Below, in pieces: positions 8,230 to 16,333 of a stretch of DNA of 64,000 nt; position 1 is the stretch's first letter, and each line of letters opens with the position of its first letter. This DNA is from Acuticoccus sp. MNP-M23. GTDB taxonomy: Bacteria; Pseudomonadota; Alphaproteobacteria; Rhizobiales; Amorphaceae. The position numbers and the translations under genes were made by a program. Under the pieces are notes generated by a model that was given only the letters and a program-made list of their open reading frames with translations, was not told the origin of the DNA and made no database searches. The stretch is from contig NZ_CP133480.1 in NCBI RefSeq assembly GCF_031195445.1, positions 3,960,501 to 4,024,500 on the forward strand, in the 5' to 3' direction.

Positions 8230-9303
8230 ATGGCCAAGGTGCGTTACGCTGTCGTCGGCTCCGGCTGGATCTCGCAGATCGCGTTCATGCCGTCGGTCGC
8301 GCAGACCGACAATTCGGAGATGACGGCAATCGTCACCGGCAACCCGGAACGGGCGCAGGAGCTGGCCGATTTCCACGGCATCCCCAAAATCTACAGCTAC
8401 GAGCAATATGACGAGATGTTGGCGTCCGGCGTCTGCGATGCCGTCTACATCGCGCTCCCCAACTCCATGCACGCCGACTATGCGATCCGCGCCGCCAACG
8501 CCGGCATCCACGCGCTGGTGGAAAAGCCTCTGGCGCTGACGGTTGCCGAATGCGAGGCGATGATTGCGGCTGCGCAGAAGGCCGGCACGCTGCTGATGAC
8601 GGCTTACCGGCTGCACAACGAGCCTGCGACGGTGGCAATCCTCGATGCCATCCGCGACGGGCAGATCGGCACCCCCCGCGTCTTCTCCTCGGTCTTCACC
8701 ATGCAGGCCGACCTCGGCAACCACCGGCTGGAGGCCAAGCACTGGGGCGGCCCGCTTCAGGACATCGGCGTCTACTGCCTCAACGCGATGCGCCATGTCT
8801 TCAGCGCAGAACCGGTGGAGGTGATTGCAATGGATGGCGCCACCGAAGACCCGCGCTTCAGCGAGGTGCCGGAGGTGATCTCGGCGACCTTCCGCTTCCC
8901 GGGTGCAGCAATCGCGACGTTCACCGCCAGCTTCGGTGCACACGATCTCGACGAATACCGGATTGTGGGAACCGAAGGCGTGATCGAGGTCTCGACCGGC
9001 TACGCCTTCAAGACCATGCCGAAATTCCGCGTCATCCGCGGCGACGATGTCACCGAGCACGAATTTGATCCGGTTGACCATTTTGGCGCGCAGACTGCGT
9101 ATTTCTCCGACTGCATCCAGTCCGGCACCCGTCCCGAGTCGGACGGTGAGGAGGGTCTTGCGGACGTGCGGGCCCTCCGTGCAGTCGAGGAATCGGCCCG
9201 CACGGGTCGCCCTGTCACGATCGAGACGGCGCCCCGACCCTCGCATCCGTCGAAGGACACGGTGCGGATGATCCCGACGACCGAAAAGCGGCTCGTCTTC
9301 TGA
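8230..9303 (+). CDS. Gfo/Idh/MocA family dehydrogenase
   Basis: A 357-residue oxidoreductase with the N-terminal Rossmann motif VVGSGWISQIAFMP (8-21) and the family Lys in VEKPLALTV. The second domain has the AKHWGGPLQDIGVYCLNAMRHV segment, where the catalytic Asp and Tyr/His are expected. These enzymes oxidise sugars or polyols with NAD(P); glucose-fructose oxidoreductase-like members are closest in feel. It follows the importer genes by 62 bases in the same direction, so it may oxidise the imported substrate. Exact substrate unknown. Confidence 0.88.
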   Translation: MAKVRYAVVGSGWISQIAFMPSVAQTDNSEMTAIVTGNPERAQELADFHGIPKIYSYEQYDEMLASGVCDAVYIALPNSMHADYAIRAANAGIHALVEKPLALTVAECEAMIAAAQKAGTLLMTAYRLHNEPATVAILDAIRDGQIGTPRVFSSVFTMQADLGNHRLEAKHWGGPLQDIGVYCLNAMRHVFSAEPVEVIAMDGATEDPRFSEVPEVISATFRFPGAAIATFTASFGAHDLDEYRIVGTEGVIEVSTGYAFKTMPKFRVIRGDDVTEHEFDPVDHFGAQTAYFSDCIQSGTRPESDGEEGLADVRALRAVEESARTGRPVTIETAPRPSHPSKDTVRMIPTTEKRLVF

Positions 9304-9364
9304 CCCGCCCCCGGCTCCGGTGGAAAAGTCCGCCGGCGCCGGCCGGGGACCTTGCTGGCAATCG

Positions 9365-9398
9365 TTGCAGAATGGAGGCATTCTGCAAAATGAGTTGC
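9365..9398. promoter_or_regulatory. Operator region upstream of the RpiR gene
   Basis: Two overlapping symmetries lie 15-48 bases before the RpiR ATG. The first is a perfect ten-base inverted repeat, TTGCAGAATG (9365-9374) and CATTCTGCAA (9379-9388), spaced by GAGG. The second is GCAA-AATGAG-TTGC (9385-9398), the same GCAA-N6-TTGC pattern as before the ABC genes and between iolD and iolG. Auto-repression by the RpiR protein is the simplest reading. Confidence 0.55.
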
Positions 9399-9412
9399 AT
9401 TGAGGGTTTCCC

Positions 9413-10288
9413 ATGGGCGAGACGGGGCCGCCGGCAGATTATGAGGCGCTGATCCGCGTCATCCATGAGCGCTATGACGCCATGAGCCGGGCCTACCAGA
9501 AGATCGCCCTTTACCTCACGCAGAACCCCAACGATGTTGCGGTGAACTCCGTCAACGCGATCGCCCAGAAGCTGCAGCTCCACGCGTCCAGCTTCGTGCG
9601 CTTTGCCCAATCGCTCGGGTACAACGGTTTCAAGGAACTGCAGGTGCTGTTCCAGCGGCGGCTGTCGACGGCGGCACCGGGCTTCGAGGCGCGCAAGACG
9701 GCGCTTGCCGGCGAGCTTGGCGCCCTCAGCGGCCGCACCGAGCATGGCCTCCTGCACGACCTCATCGTGCGGGACATCGCCTCGCTGGAAGACCTCCTCA
9801 CCGGAATTGAGCCCGACAGGTTGATTGCAGCCGTCGACCTTCTGGAGGCGGCGGACAACATCTATCTCATCGGCCAGCTCCGCTCCGAGCCGGTGGTGCA
9901 TCTGATGCGCTACATCCTGACCATGCTCGGAAAACGCTGTGTGCTGCTGGACCCCTCGGGCGGGCTTGCCACCCACATGGCGCGTGCGATGGGGCCAGAT
10001 GACCTGCTCGTCGCAGTGTCGTTCCGCTTTTATGCCAACGAAGTGGTCAACGTGGTAGATGAGGCGGCCGCCCGCAGCGTGCCTGTTCTGGCGATTTCCG
10101 ATTCATCCCTGTCGCCGATTGCCAGGAGCGCAAGCGTTCTTTTCGCGGTGCCGGAGCATGAGTACACCTTCTCGCGCTCCCTGGCGGCGCCCATGTGTCT
10201 GGCACAGGCGCTGACCATTGCGCTCGCCGCCCGCCTGCAGGATGGCGCGCGAACACCGCGGATCCCGACAGTAACGCGGGAAACCTGA
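9413..10288 (+). CDS. RpiR-family (HTH plus SIS domain) transcriptional regulator
   Basis: A 291-residue regulator. Residues 15-80 are the RpiR helix-turn-helix domain (RAYQKIALYLTQNPNDVAVN and LQLHASSFVRFAQSLGYNGF). Residues about 130-260 are a SIS sugar-phosphate-binding domain (ADNIYLIGQLRSEPVVHLM, VAVSFRFYANEVVNVVDEA). RpiR regulators such as IolR of Sinorhizobium control inositol or sugar use by sensing a phosphorylated intermediate. The location between the importer and iolD/E/G, and shared GCAA-N6-TTGC palindromes, point to this protein as regulator of the whole locus. The assignment as IolR is inference. Confidence 0.9.
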   Translation: MGETGPPADYEALIRVIHERYDAMSRAYQKIALYLTQNPNDVAVNSVNAIAQKLQLHASSFVRFAQSLGYNGFKELQVLFQRRLSTAAPGFEARKTALAGELGALSGRTEHGLLHDLIVRDIASLEDLLTGIEPDRLIAAVDLLEAADNIYLIGQLRSEPVVHLMRYILTMLGKRCVLLDPSGGLATHMARAMGPDDLLVAVSFRFYANEVVNVVDEAAARSVPVLAISDSSLSPIARSASVLFAVPEHEYTFSRSLAAPMCLAQALTIALAARLQDGARTPRIPTVTRET

Positions 10289-10328
10289 GGGGCGGACGGC
10301 GCGTTGCGCCGATTCTGTCACTTGTGAG

Positions 10329-10349
10329 GCGAGGGATTTCCTCCCTCGC
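10329..10349. terminator. Hairpin after the RpiR gene
   Basis: GCGAGGGA and TCCCTCGC form an eight-base-pair stem with a five-base loop (10337-10341), 41 bases after the RpiR stop. No T-run follows, so a conventional intrinsic terminator is not certain. Confidence 0.45.
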
Positions 10350-10374
10350 GCTCCCTCCGTCTCGCCGACCGGCA

Positions 10375-10421
10375 GGGGTTCAGGCAAACCAGCCGCTTTG
10401 CGTCTGCCTTGTCTGAACCCC
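10375..10421. repeat. Inverted repeat, 13-base arms
   Basis: Arms 10375-10387 and 10409-10421 are complementary at 12 of 13 positions around a 21-base spacer. It lies in the space between convergent genes (RpiR and SDR) and directly precedes a second, longer inverted repeat. Confidence 0.6.
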
Positions 10422-10434
10422 GCGTCAAGCCTTG

Positions 10435-10506
10435 GCCGGGCTTCGGTCCCGTCAAGGGTGACGGCTTCGCCCGCCTGTGGCGCCCTTGACGGGCCCGAAG
10501 CCCGGC
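10435..10506. repeat. Long inverted repeat, 24-base arms
   Basis: Arms 10435-10458 and 10483-10506 pair at 23 of 24 positions with a 24-base spacer (10459-10482). The transcript would fold into a very stable G+C-rich stem on either strand, 32 bases from the SDR stop. It may stop transcription from both sides or be a dispersed palindromic element; no second copy was noticed in the window. Confidence 0.7.
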
Positions 10507-10538
10507 AGCCGTGCCATTGCGCCGGGCCGGCCGGACGG

Positions 10539-11354
10539 TCAGAGCGTCATCGGGCCGTCCGGCACTGGCGGACCGTCCGGGTATGCGCCCCAGACGGACT
10601 GGTCGAAGTTGGCGACCGTCCCCGTCATCATGCCCGCATCGTCAGAGGCCATGAAGGTGACGGCCTTCGCCACCTCGTCGGGGTCGAGGAGGCGGCCGAA
10701 CGGCAAGGTGGCGGCGGCCTTTTCCTCCCAGTCCGCATCGCCGGTTTCCGACAGCTTCAAAGCGCGTTCATTGTCGGACGACATCCAGCCGATATTGAGC
10801 TGGTTGACCCTTATGCGGTTGGCCGCCACCGCAAACGCGGTGTTGCGCGTCACCGTGGCCAGCGCCGCCTTCGAGGCGCAGTAGGCGCTGATGAAGGGCT
10901 GCCCCGCCAGCGCCGATGTTGAGCCGATGTTGACGATGGCGCCTTCCACGCCATCGCGGATCATCATGCGGATCGCCTCCTGCATCAGAAAATACGGGCC
11001 GCGCACGTTGATGGCGAACATCCGGTCGAACAGCTCGGGCGAGGTGGAAAGGATGGTGCCACGTTCGGTGATGGCGCCGGCATTCACGAGCACGTCGACC
11101 CGGCCGTAGACGCGGTCGGCCTCGGCCATCACCTTGCGGCAGTCGTCCACCTCGCCAAGGTCGGCACGGACGAAGTGGCAGGGGACGCCGGTGTCCGCCT
11201 TGATTGCCTCGGCCACCTTATTGCCGTTGGCCTCGCTGCGGCCAAGGGTGAGGAGACCGGCGGCCCCGCTTGCCGCAAAGCGGCGGGCAATGGCGGCGCC
11301 CAGCCCCTGCGTCGATCCCGTCACAACGCAGATCTTGCCTTCAAGAGTGTTCAT
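10539..11354 (-). CDS. SDR-family oxidoreductase in the iol cluster
   Basis: A 271-residue classical SDR. The cofactor motif is [15 protein letters not shown] (12-26), NAG is at about 91-93, and the catalytic region reads [20 protein letters not shown] followed by K, preserving Ser, Tyr and Lys. GRSEAN after the second strand hints at NADP use. It starts six bases after iolE and is the third gene of the iolD-iolE-SDR run, so it probably oxidises or reduces a polyol or keto-inositol. The substrate cannot be told from sequence. Confidence 0.87.
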   Translation of the reverse strand: MNTLEGKICVVTGSTQGLGAAIARRFAASGAAGLLTLGRSEANGNKVAEAIKADTGVPCHFVRADLGEVDDCRKVMAEADRVYGRVDVLVNAGAITERGTILSTSPELFDRMFAINVRGPYFLMQEAIRMMIRDGVEGAIVNIGSTSALAGQPFISAYCASKAALATVTRNTAFAVAANRIRVNQLNIGWMSSDNERALKLSETGDADWEEKAAATLPFGRLLDPDEVAKAVTFMASDDAGMMTGTVANFDQSVWGAYPDGPPVPDGPMTL

Positions 11355-11360
11355 TCTGGC

Positions 11361-12266
11361 TCAAGCCTCCACTTCATAGCCGGCCGCGTTCATCACGCGG
11401 ACAAGTTCCCTGTGGCCTGTGATGGCCATTTCGAGCGGCGGGCTGACCTTCGGGTCCTGCTCCGCCTCCACCACGAACCAGCCTTGGTAGCCGTGGCCGT
11501 GGAGCCGCTTCACGATTGTCTCGAAATCGAGCGAGCCGTCGCCGGGGACGGTGAATGCGCCTTTCACCACGGCATCCAGAAAGCTGTCCTTCGTGCGGTC
11601 GAGCGCGGCGATGACGCCGTCGCGCACGTCCTTGGTGTGGACGTGGGCAATGCGGGCGTGGTGATTGTCGATGACGCGGAGGACGTCGCCGCCGGCGAAC
11701 GCCATGTGTCCGGCGTCAAAGAGGAGGGGAATGGCGTCGCCGGAGTGCTTCATGAAGAGGTCCAGCTCCGGCTCGGTCTCCACCACGGCCGCCATGTGGT
11801 GGTGGTAGACGAGCGGCATGCCTTCCCCGGCGCACCATTCGCCGAACGCAGTCATCTTGCGCGCATAGGCGGCCATGTCCGCCTCCGTCAGCTTTGGCTT
11901 GGTTAAAAGCGGTGCCGCGCGGTCGCCCTGGATCGAGCGGGCGGTTTCGCCGTAGACGATGCACGGGGCGCCGGCTGCCTTGAAGAATGCCATCTGCGCC
12001 GCAATGCGGTCCTTTTCCGCTGCAATTTCGCCGTTCAGCAGCTGGCCGGAGAACCAGCCGCCGCACACCGAAATGCCGTGGCGGGCAAGGATGGGGGAGA
12101 GAACGGCGGCATCCATCGGGAACCGCCGCCCGGTTTCCATGCCGGTGAAGCCCGCCTTCGCGGCCTGCGCCAGGCACTCTTCCAGCGAAACGTCGTCGGA
12201 GAGTTCGGCAAGGTCGTCGTTCCACCAGGCGATGGGCGCGATGCCGAGCCTGGCCTTGAGCGCCAT
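11361..12266 (-). CDS. iolE: Inosose dehydratase
   Basis: A 301-residue TIM-barrel protein of the xylose isomerase-like superfamily. GIAPIAWWNDDL at the N-terminus is characteristic of IolE, and LVYHHHMAAVVET, LLFDAGHMAFAGGD and IAHVHTKDVRDGV provide the metal-binding His, Glu and Asp positions. IolE dehydrates 2-keto-myo-inositol (scyllo-inosose) to 3D-(3,5/4)-trihydroxycyclohexane-1,2-dione, the substrate of IolD. The ATG directly abuts the iolD stop. Length is normal. iolB and iolC are not in the window. Confidence 0.93.
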   Translation of the reverse strand: MALKARLGIAPIAWWNDDLAELSDDVSLEECLAQAAKAGFTGMETGRRFPMDAAVLSPILARHGISVCGGWFSGQLLNGEIAAEKDRIAAQMAFFKAAGAPCIVYGETARSIQGDRAAPLLTKPKLTEADMAAYARKMTAFGEWCAGEGMPLVYHHHMAAVVETEPELDLFMKHSGDAIPLLFDAGHMAFAGGDVLRVIDNHHARIAHVHTKDVRDGVIAALDRTKDSFLDAVVKGAFTVPGDGSLDFETIVKRLHGHGYQGWFVVEAEQDPKVSPPLEMAITGHRELVRVMNAAGYEVEA

Positions 12267-14108
12267 TCAGACCCCCACGCGCTGGCGGGCGCGGATTGCA
12301 AGCTGCGCCTCGCGCGCTTCGTTCACGGCGCTGCGGTCCGACACTTCGGGCACGCCCACGTCCCAGTCCGCATCGCCGGGCACCCAGGCGTAGGCATCGG
12401 TGTTGATGGTGATGACAGTGGTCCGGTCGGTCCCCTTGGCCCACTCCATGGCAGATTGCAGGTCGCCGAGGCTTTCGCAGTGGCGGGCGAGTGCGCCCAT
12501 GGATTGGGCGTGCCGGGCAAAATCCACCGAAAAGGGCGCTTCCACGCGGCAATCTGCGATGAGGTTGTTGAAGCTCGGCACGCCCTTGGCGTTCTGCAGG
12601 CGGTTGATGACCGCGAAGCCGCCATTGTCGCAGACGATGACGATCATCTTGTGGCCCGACAGGACAGACGAATAGATGTCGGAATTCATCATCAGGTAGC
12701 TGCCGTCGCCGATCATCACGATGGGCGTTGTGCCGGGGCGGGCCATGGCGTTGCCCCAACCGGCGGCAATTTCGTAGCCCATGCAGGAAAATCCGAACTC
12801 GCAGTCGAACGTGTTGGGGTTCTTCACCCGCCAGCCTTTCGCCACCTCGCCGGGGAGGCCGCCGGCTGCGGCAATCAGCGTGTCGTCGGGGCCGGCGGCA
12901 TTGTTGGCCACCGCAACCACCTGCGCATAGGTGGGAACGGGCTGGTTGGTGGGGGCCTGATGCTCGTCCAGCAGCGCATTCCACGCCCCGAACAGGTCCT
13001 GCGCCCGCGCGAGGCGGTTGGCGGACCAATCGCCCAGCGCGCCGGTCAGTTCCGCCAGCGTCTCGCGCGCGTCACCCACGACCGAAAGGGCCTGGTGCTT
13101 GGTCGCATCAAATCTGGCGGCGTTGATGGCAATGAACTTTGCATCCGCATCGAATGCCGTCCATGAGCCGGTGGTGAAGTCCTGAAGCCTGGTGCCGATG
13201 GCGACCACCACGTCTGCCTCGGCCGCCAGCGTATTGGCGCTGGTGGAGCCGATGATGCCGATGGGGCCGGCATGGACCGGATTGTCATGGGTCAGCGCGC
13301 CCTTGCCGGCGATGGTCTCGACCACCGGAATGGCGTGCTTTGCCGCAAACGCCGCAAGCTCCGCCTCGGCGCCGGAATAGCGCACGCCGCCACCCGAAAT
13401 GATCAGCGGCCGTTGCGCGCCCTTCAGAAGCGCGGCGGCGTCGGCAAGGCTGTCCCGGTCGGCGCGGGGGCGGGGGATGCGCCACATCCGCTTTTCGAAG
13501 AAGGCTTCGGGGTAATCGAACGCCACCTCCTGCGTATCCTGGCACAAGGCGATGAAGGCGGGACCGCAGTCGGCCGGGTCCAGCATGGTGGCGACGGCCT
13601 GGGGGAGGGAGGAGATGATCTGTTCGGGGTGGGTGATCCGGTCCCAGTAGCGGGTTACGGCCTTGAAGGCATCGTTCACCGTCACCGTGGGATTTCCGAA
13701 GTGCTCCACCTGCTGGAGCACGGGGTCCGGAAGGCGGTGGGCGAACGTGTCACCGGAGAGAAGCAGCACCGGCAGGCGGTTGGAATGGGCGACCCCTGCC
13801 GCCGTCACCATGTTGGTGGCGCCGGGGCCGATGGACGACGCGGCGACCATGATCTGCCGCCGGCGTTTGGCCTTCGCAAAGCCGATGGCCGCCAGCGCCA
13901 TCGACTGTTCGTTCTGCCCCCGCCACGTCGGCAGCCTGTCCTGCACCGCCTCCAGCGCCTCGGAAAAACAGGTGACGTTACCGTGCCCGAAAATGCCGAA
14001 CACGCCGGCAAACAAGGGCACTTCCTCGCCGTCGATCTCGGTGAACTGGCAGGTGAGATAGCGCACAAGCGCTTGCGCCATGGTCAGGCGGACGGCCCTC
14101 TTCGTCAT
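12267..14108 (-). CDS. iolD: 3D-(3,5/4)-trihydroxycyclohexane-1,2-dione hydrolase
   Basis: A 613-residue thiamine-diphosphate enzyme. Three domains are apparent: the N-terminal Pyr domain (LFAGVFGIFGHGN), a central Rossmann-like domain (RPLIISGGGVRYSGAEAEL) and the C-terminal PP domain with the ThDP/Mg motif IGDGSYLMMNSDIYSS. IolD hydrolytically opens the inositol-derived diketone ring to 5-deoxyglucuronic acid. GGGGAGGAAGCG precedes the ATG at 14108, giving a strong ribosome site. It is the first gene of the leftward iolD-iolE-SDR unit and faces iolG across 103 bases containing the GCAA-N6-TTGC palindrome. Confidence 0.95.
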   Translation of the reverse strand: MTKRAVRLTMAQALVRYLTCQFTEIDGEEVPLFAGVFGIFGHGNVTCFSEALEAVQDRLPTWRGQNEQSMALAAIGFAKAKRRRQIMVAASSIGPGATNMVTAAGVAHSNRLPVLLLSGDTFAHRLPDPVLQQVEHFGNPTVTVNDAFKAVTRYWDRITHPEQIISSLPQAVATMLDPADCGPAFIALCQDTQEVAFDYPEAFFEKRMWRIPRPRADRDSLADAAALLKGAQRPLIISGGGVRYSGAEAELAAFAAKHAIPVVETIAGKGALTHDNPVHAGPIGIIGSTSANTLAAEADVVVAIGTRLQDFTTGSWTAFDADAKFIAINAARFDATKHQALSVVGDARETLAELTGALGDWSANRLARAQDLFGAWNALLDEHQAPTNQPVPTYAQVVAVANNAAGPDDTLIAAAGGLPGEVAKGWRVKNPNTFDCEFGFSCMGYEIAAGWGNAMARPGTTPIVMIGDGSYLMMNSDIYSSVLSGHKMIVIVCDNGGFAVINRLQNAKGVPSFNNLIADCRVEAPFSVDFARHAQSMGALARHCESLGDLQSAMEWAKGTDRTTVITINTDAYAWVPGDADWDVGVPEVSDRSAVNEAREAQLAIRARQRVGV

Positions 14109-14155
14109 CGCTTCCTCCCCGAATGTTCTGTTTCCCCTTTCTTGCGGAATGTGGA

Positions 14156-14188
14156 TTGACAGCGCAAGATGCTCGCAACAAACGTTGC
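14156..14188. promoter_or_regulatory. Shared iolD/iolG control region with GCAA-N6-TTGC operator
   Basis: GCAAC-AAAC-GTTGC (14175-14188) is a perfect five-base-arm palindrome of the GCAA-N6-TTGC class, centred between the divergent iolD and iolG starts. A consensus -35 hexamer, TTGACA, is at 14156-14161 on the plus strand, but no good -10 lies 16-18 bases downstream, so the exact promoters are uncertain. Confidence 0.55.
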
Positions 14189-14211
14189 AAAAAACATATT
14201 GGAGGGAATGA

Positions 14212-15219
14212 ATGCTACGCCTTGCAGTGCTCGGGTGCGGCCGGATCGGCCGAATGCATGCGGCCAACATTGCCGGCCATCCGCGCACCGTTCTGGCGGG
14301 CGTCACCGATGTTCACCGCCCCTCCGCAAACGAGGTTGCCAGCGCCCACGGCGTGACCGCTTTCGAGGATGCGGACGCCGTTTTCGCGTCGCCCGACGTG
14401 GATGCGGTGCTGATTGCCACCGTCACCGAAACCCATGCCGACTACATCGAAGCGGCGGTCCGGGCGGGCAAGGCTGTGCTGTGCGAAAAGCCGATCGACC
14501 TGTCGCTGGCACGGGTGAATGCGTGCGCCGAGCGCCTGAAGGGCACGAACGCCTTCATCCAGCTCGGCTTCAACCGGCGGTTCGACCCCGGCCACCGGGC
14601 CGCGTGGCAGGCAGCCCGGGACGGCGCCATCGGAGACCTTCATCAGGTTATCATCACGTCGCGCGATCCGGGGATGCCGCCGCGCTCCTATTACGAGAGC
14701 GCGGGCGGCCTCTTCCGCGACATGGTGATTCACGACTTCGACCTTGCCCGCTTCATGCTGGGGGAGGAGCCGGAGGAGGTTTTTGCCATCGGCGGCCGGC
14801 TGATCGACCCCGCGCTGATGGACGAGCTTGAAGACTTCGACACGTCGATGGTGGTGATGCGCACTGCCAGCGGCAAGCAGTGCCATATCAACACCTCTCG
14901 CACGGCGGTCTATGGTTACGACCAGCGGGTGGAGCTTATGGGCACCACGGGCATGGTGGTGTCCGGCAACCGCAAGCCCCACGAGATGCACCACTACGCC
15001 GAACCCCATACCGAGCGGGCGGCCCCGTACCTCAACTTCTTCATCGAGCGGTACCGTGAGGCGTTCGACGCGGAAATCGGCGCGTTTGTCAATGCCGTCG
15101 AACAGGGCATTGCCCCGTCGCCGGGCTTTGAGGACGGGCGCAAGGCTCTGGTTCTGGCGGAAGCGGCCTACAAGTCGGCTGCCGAAGGCCGCTTCGTCCG
15201 CGTCAGCGAGGTGTCGTGA
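14212..15219 (+). CDS. iolG: Inositol 2-dehydrogenase
   Basis: A 335-residue Gfo/Idh/MocA enzyme. LGCGRIGRMHA (7-17) binds NAD, and the catalytic set matches IolG: Lys93 in CEKPIDLS, Asp170 and His174 in FRDMVIHDFDLARFM, equivalent to the Lys-Asp-His triad of the Bacillus enzyme. It oxidises myo-inositol to scyllo-inosose, the substrate for IolE encoded just across the divergent promoter. GGAGGG lies six bases before the ATG. The stop overlaps the ATG of the aldehyde dehydrogenase remnant. Confidence 0.92.
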   Translation: MLRLAVLGCGRIGRMHAANIAGHPRTVLAGVTDVHRPSANEVASAHGVTAFEDADAVFASPDVDAVLIATVTETHADYIEAAVRAGKAVLCEKPIDLSLARVNACAERLKGTNAFIQLGFNRRFDPGHRAAWQAARDGAIGDLHQVIITSRDPGMPPRSYYESAGGLFRDMVIHDFDLARFMLGEEPEEVFAIGGRLIDPALMDELEDFDTSMVVMRTASGKQCHINTSRTAVYGYDQRVELMGTTGMVVSGNRKPHEMHHYAEPHTERAAPYLNFFIERYREAFDAEIGAFVNAVEQGIAPSPGFEDGRKALVLAEAAYKSAAEGRFVRVSEVS

Positions 15220-15458
15220 TGGACGAGAATTTCGGGCTCCTGATGGATGGCGCACGGTGTGGTGCCAGCGATGGCGCAACCATGACGGTGAAGAGCCCCG
15301 CCACCGAAGAAATCATCGGCGCGGTGCCGAAAGCCGCTGCACTGGCGGCGTCCGAAGCGCCGTTCGGCGGCACCAGCTTCTCCGGCATGGGCCGCGAGGG
15401 CTGCGCCGAGGGGACTGCCGACTATCTCGACACCAAGCTCGCGCAAGTCGCGTTTTAG
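15219..15458 (+). pseudogene. Aldehyde dehydrogenase remnant with the whole core deleted in frame
   Basis: A 79-codon open frame made of two ALDH ends. Residues 1-37 (LLMDGARCG to VKSPATEEIIGAVPKA) match the ALDH N-terminal strand and the PATGEVIG-like motif; residues about 45-79 (EAPFGGTSFSGMGREG, DYLDTK) match the extreme C-terminus of succinate-semialdehyde-type enzymes. The roughly 400 residues between them, with the NAD-binding domain, catalytic Cys and Glu, are absent, yet the frame is unbroken. The ATG overlaps the iolG stop (TGATG) and the stop is eight bases before the aldolase ATG. It cannot be a dehydrogenase; it may still be translated and keep downstream genes coupled. Confidence 0.82.
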
Positions 15459-15466
15459 GATTTTCA

Positions 15467-16288
15467 ATGATTACCGATGTGTTGAAGGCAAAGTGGGCGG
15501 CGGGTGAAGCGACCATCAATGGCTGGTGCTCCATCGGCAGCCCGTTCACCGCCGAGATCATGGCGGCGCAGGGCTACGACAGCGTGTCGGTGGACGTGCA
15601 GCATGGCGCGCTGGACTACTCCGATGCCCTGCCGATGCTTCAGGCGATGCGCGCGTCCGGCACCGTCCCCATGGCGCGCGTGCCGTGGCTGGAACCGGGC
15701 ATCATCATGAAGATGCTGGATGCGGGGGCCTACGGGATCATCTGCCCCATGGTGAACAGTGCTGCCGAGGCTGCCGAGTTTGTCAGCTACATGCGCTATC
15801 CGCCGCTGGGGCAGCGCTCGTTCGGGCCGACACGTGTCAACTTTGCAGCTGGCGCCGGCTACTATGGCGAGGCCAATGCGGGCGTTCTCGCCTTTGCCAT
15901 GATCGAGACCGCGGACGGGATGGCAAACGTCGACGCCATTGCCGCAACGCCGGGGCTGGACGGGCTTTATGTCGGCCCCGCGGACCTTACGCTCGGCCTC
16001 ACGAAGGGCCGCCTCCCACCCGGCTTCGACCGGGAGGAAGACGAGATGGTGGACGCTCTCAAGGCGATTGTGGCGGCAGCCCGCAAGGCGGGCATTGCCG
16101 CAGCGCTCCATTGCGGCACGGCCGAATATGCAGCCCGCGCCGCAGGGTGGGGCTTCAACATGCTGACGGTTTCAAGCGATGTGCGGCTGTTGGCAGCGGG
16201 CGCCGCCGCCAACATCAAGACGTTTCGCAGCCTTGCAGCGTCCGGCCGCGCCGATGGCGTGACTGGCGGCGGCACCGGAGGCTATTGA
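15467..16288 (+). CDS. HpcH/HpaI family aldolase
   Basis: A 273-residue class II pyruvate-dependent aldolase with a TIM-barrel layout. GYDSVSVDVQHGALDY, ARVPWLEPGIIMKMLDAG, MIETADGMANVDAI and GPADLTLGL carry the catalytic Arg, metal-binding Glu and the phosphate/carboxylate loop of the 2-keto-3-deoxy-glucarate and 4-hydroxy-2-oxo-acid aldolases. It should split a 2-keto-3-deoxy acid to pyruvate and an aldehyde. It follows the ALDH remnant by eight bases within the iolG unit; an ALDH working on its aldehyde product would have fitted in that place. Exact substrate unknown. Confidence 0.87.
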   Translation: MITDVLKAKWAAGEATINGWCSIGSPFTAEIMAAQGYDSVSVDVQHGALDYSDALPMLQAMRASGTVPMARVPWLEPGIIMKMLDAGAYGIICPMVNSAAEAAEFVSYMRYPPLGQRSFGPTRVNFAAGAGYYGEANAGVLAFAMIETADGMANVDAIAATPGLDGLYVGPADLTLGLTKGRLPPGFDREEDEMVDALKAIVAAARKAGIAAALHCGTAEYAARAAGWGFNMLTVSSDVRLLAAGAAANIKTFRSLAASGRADGVTGGGTGGY

Positions 16289-16333
16289 TGCGCGCCCACG
16301 TTTGGAGGGGCCGCCGCGCCACTGGCGGGGCTG

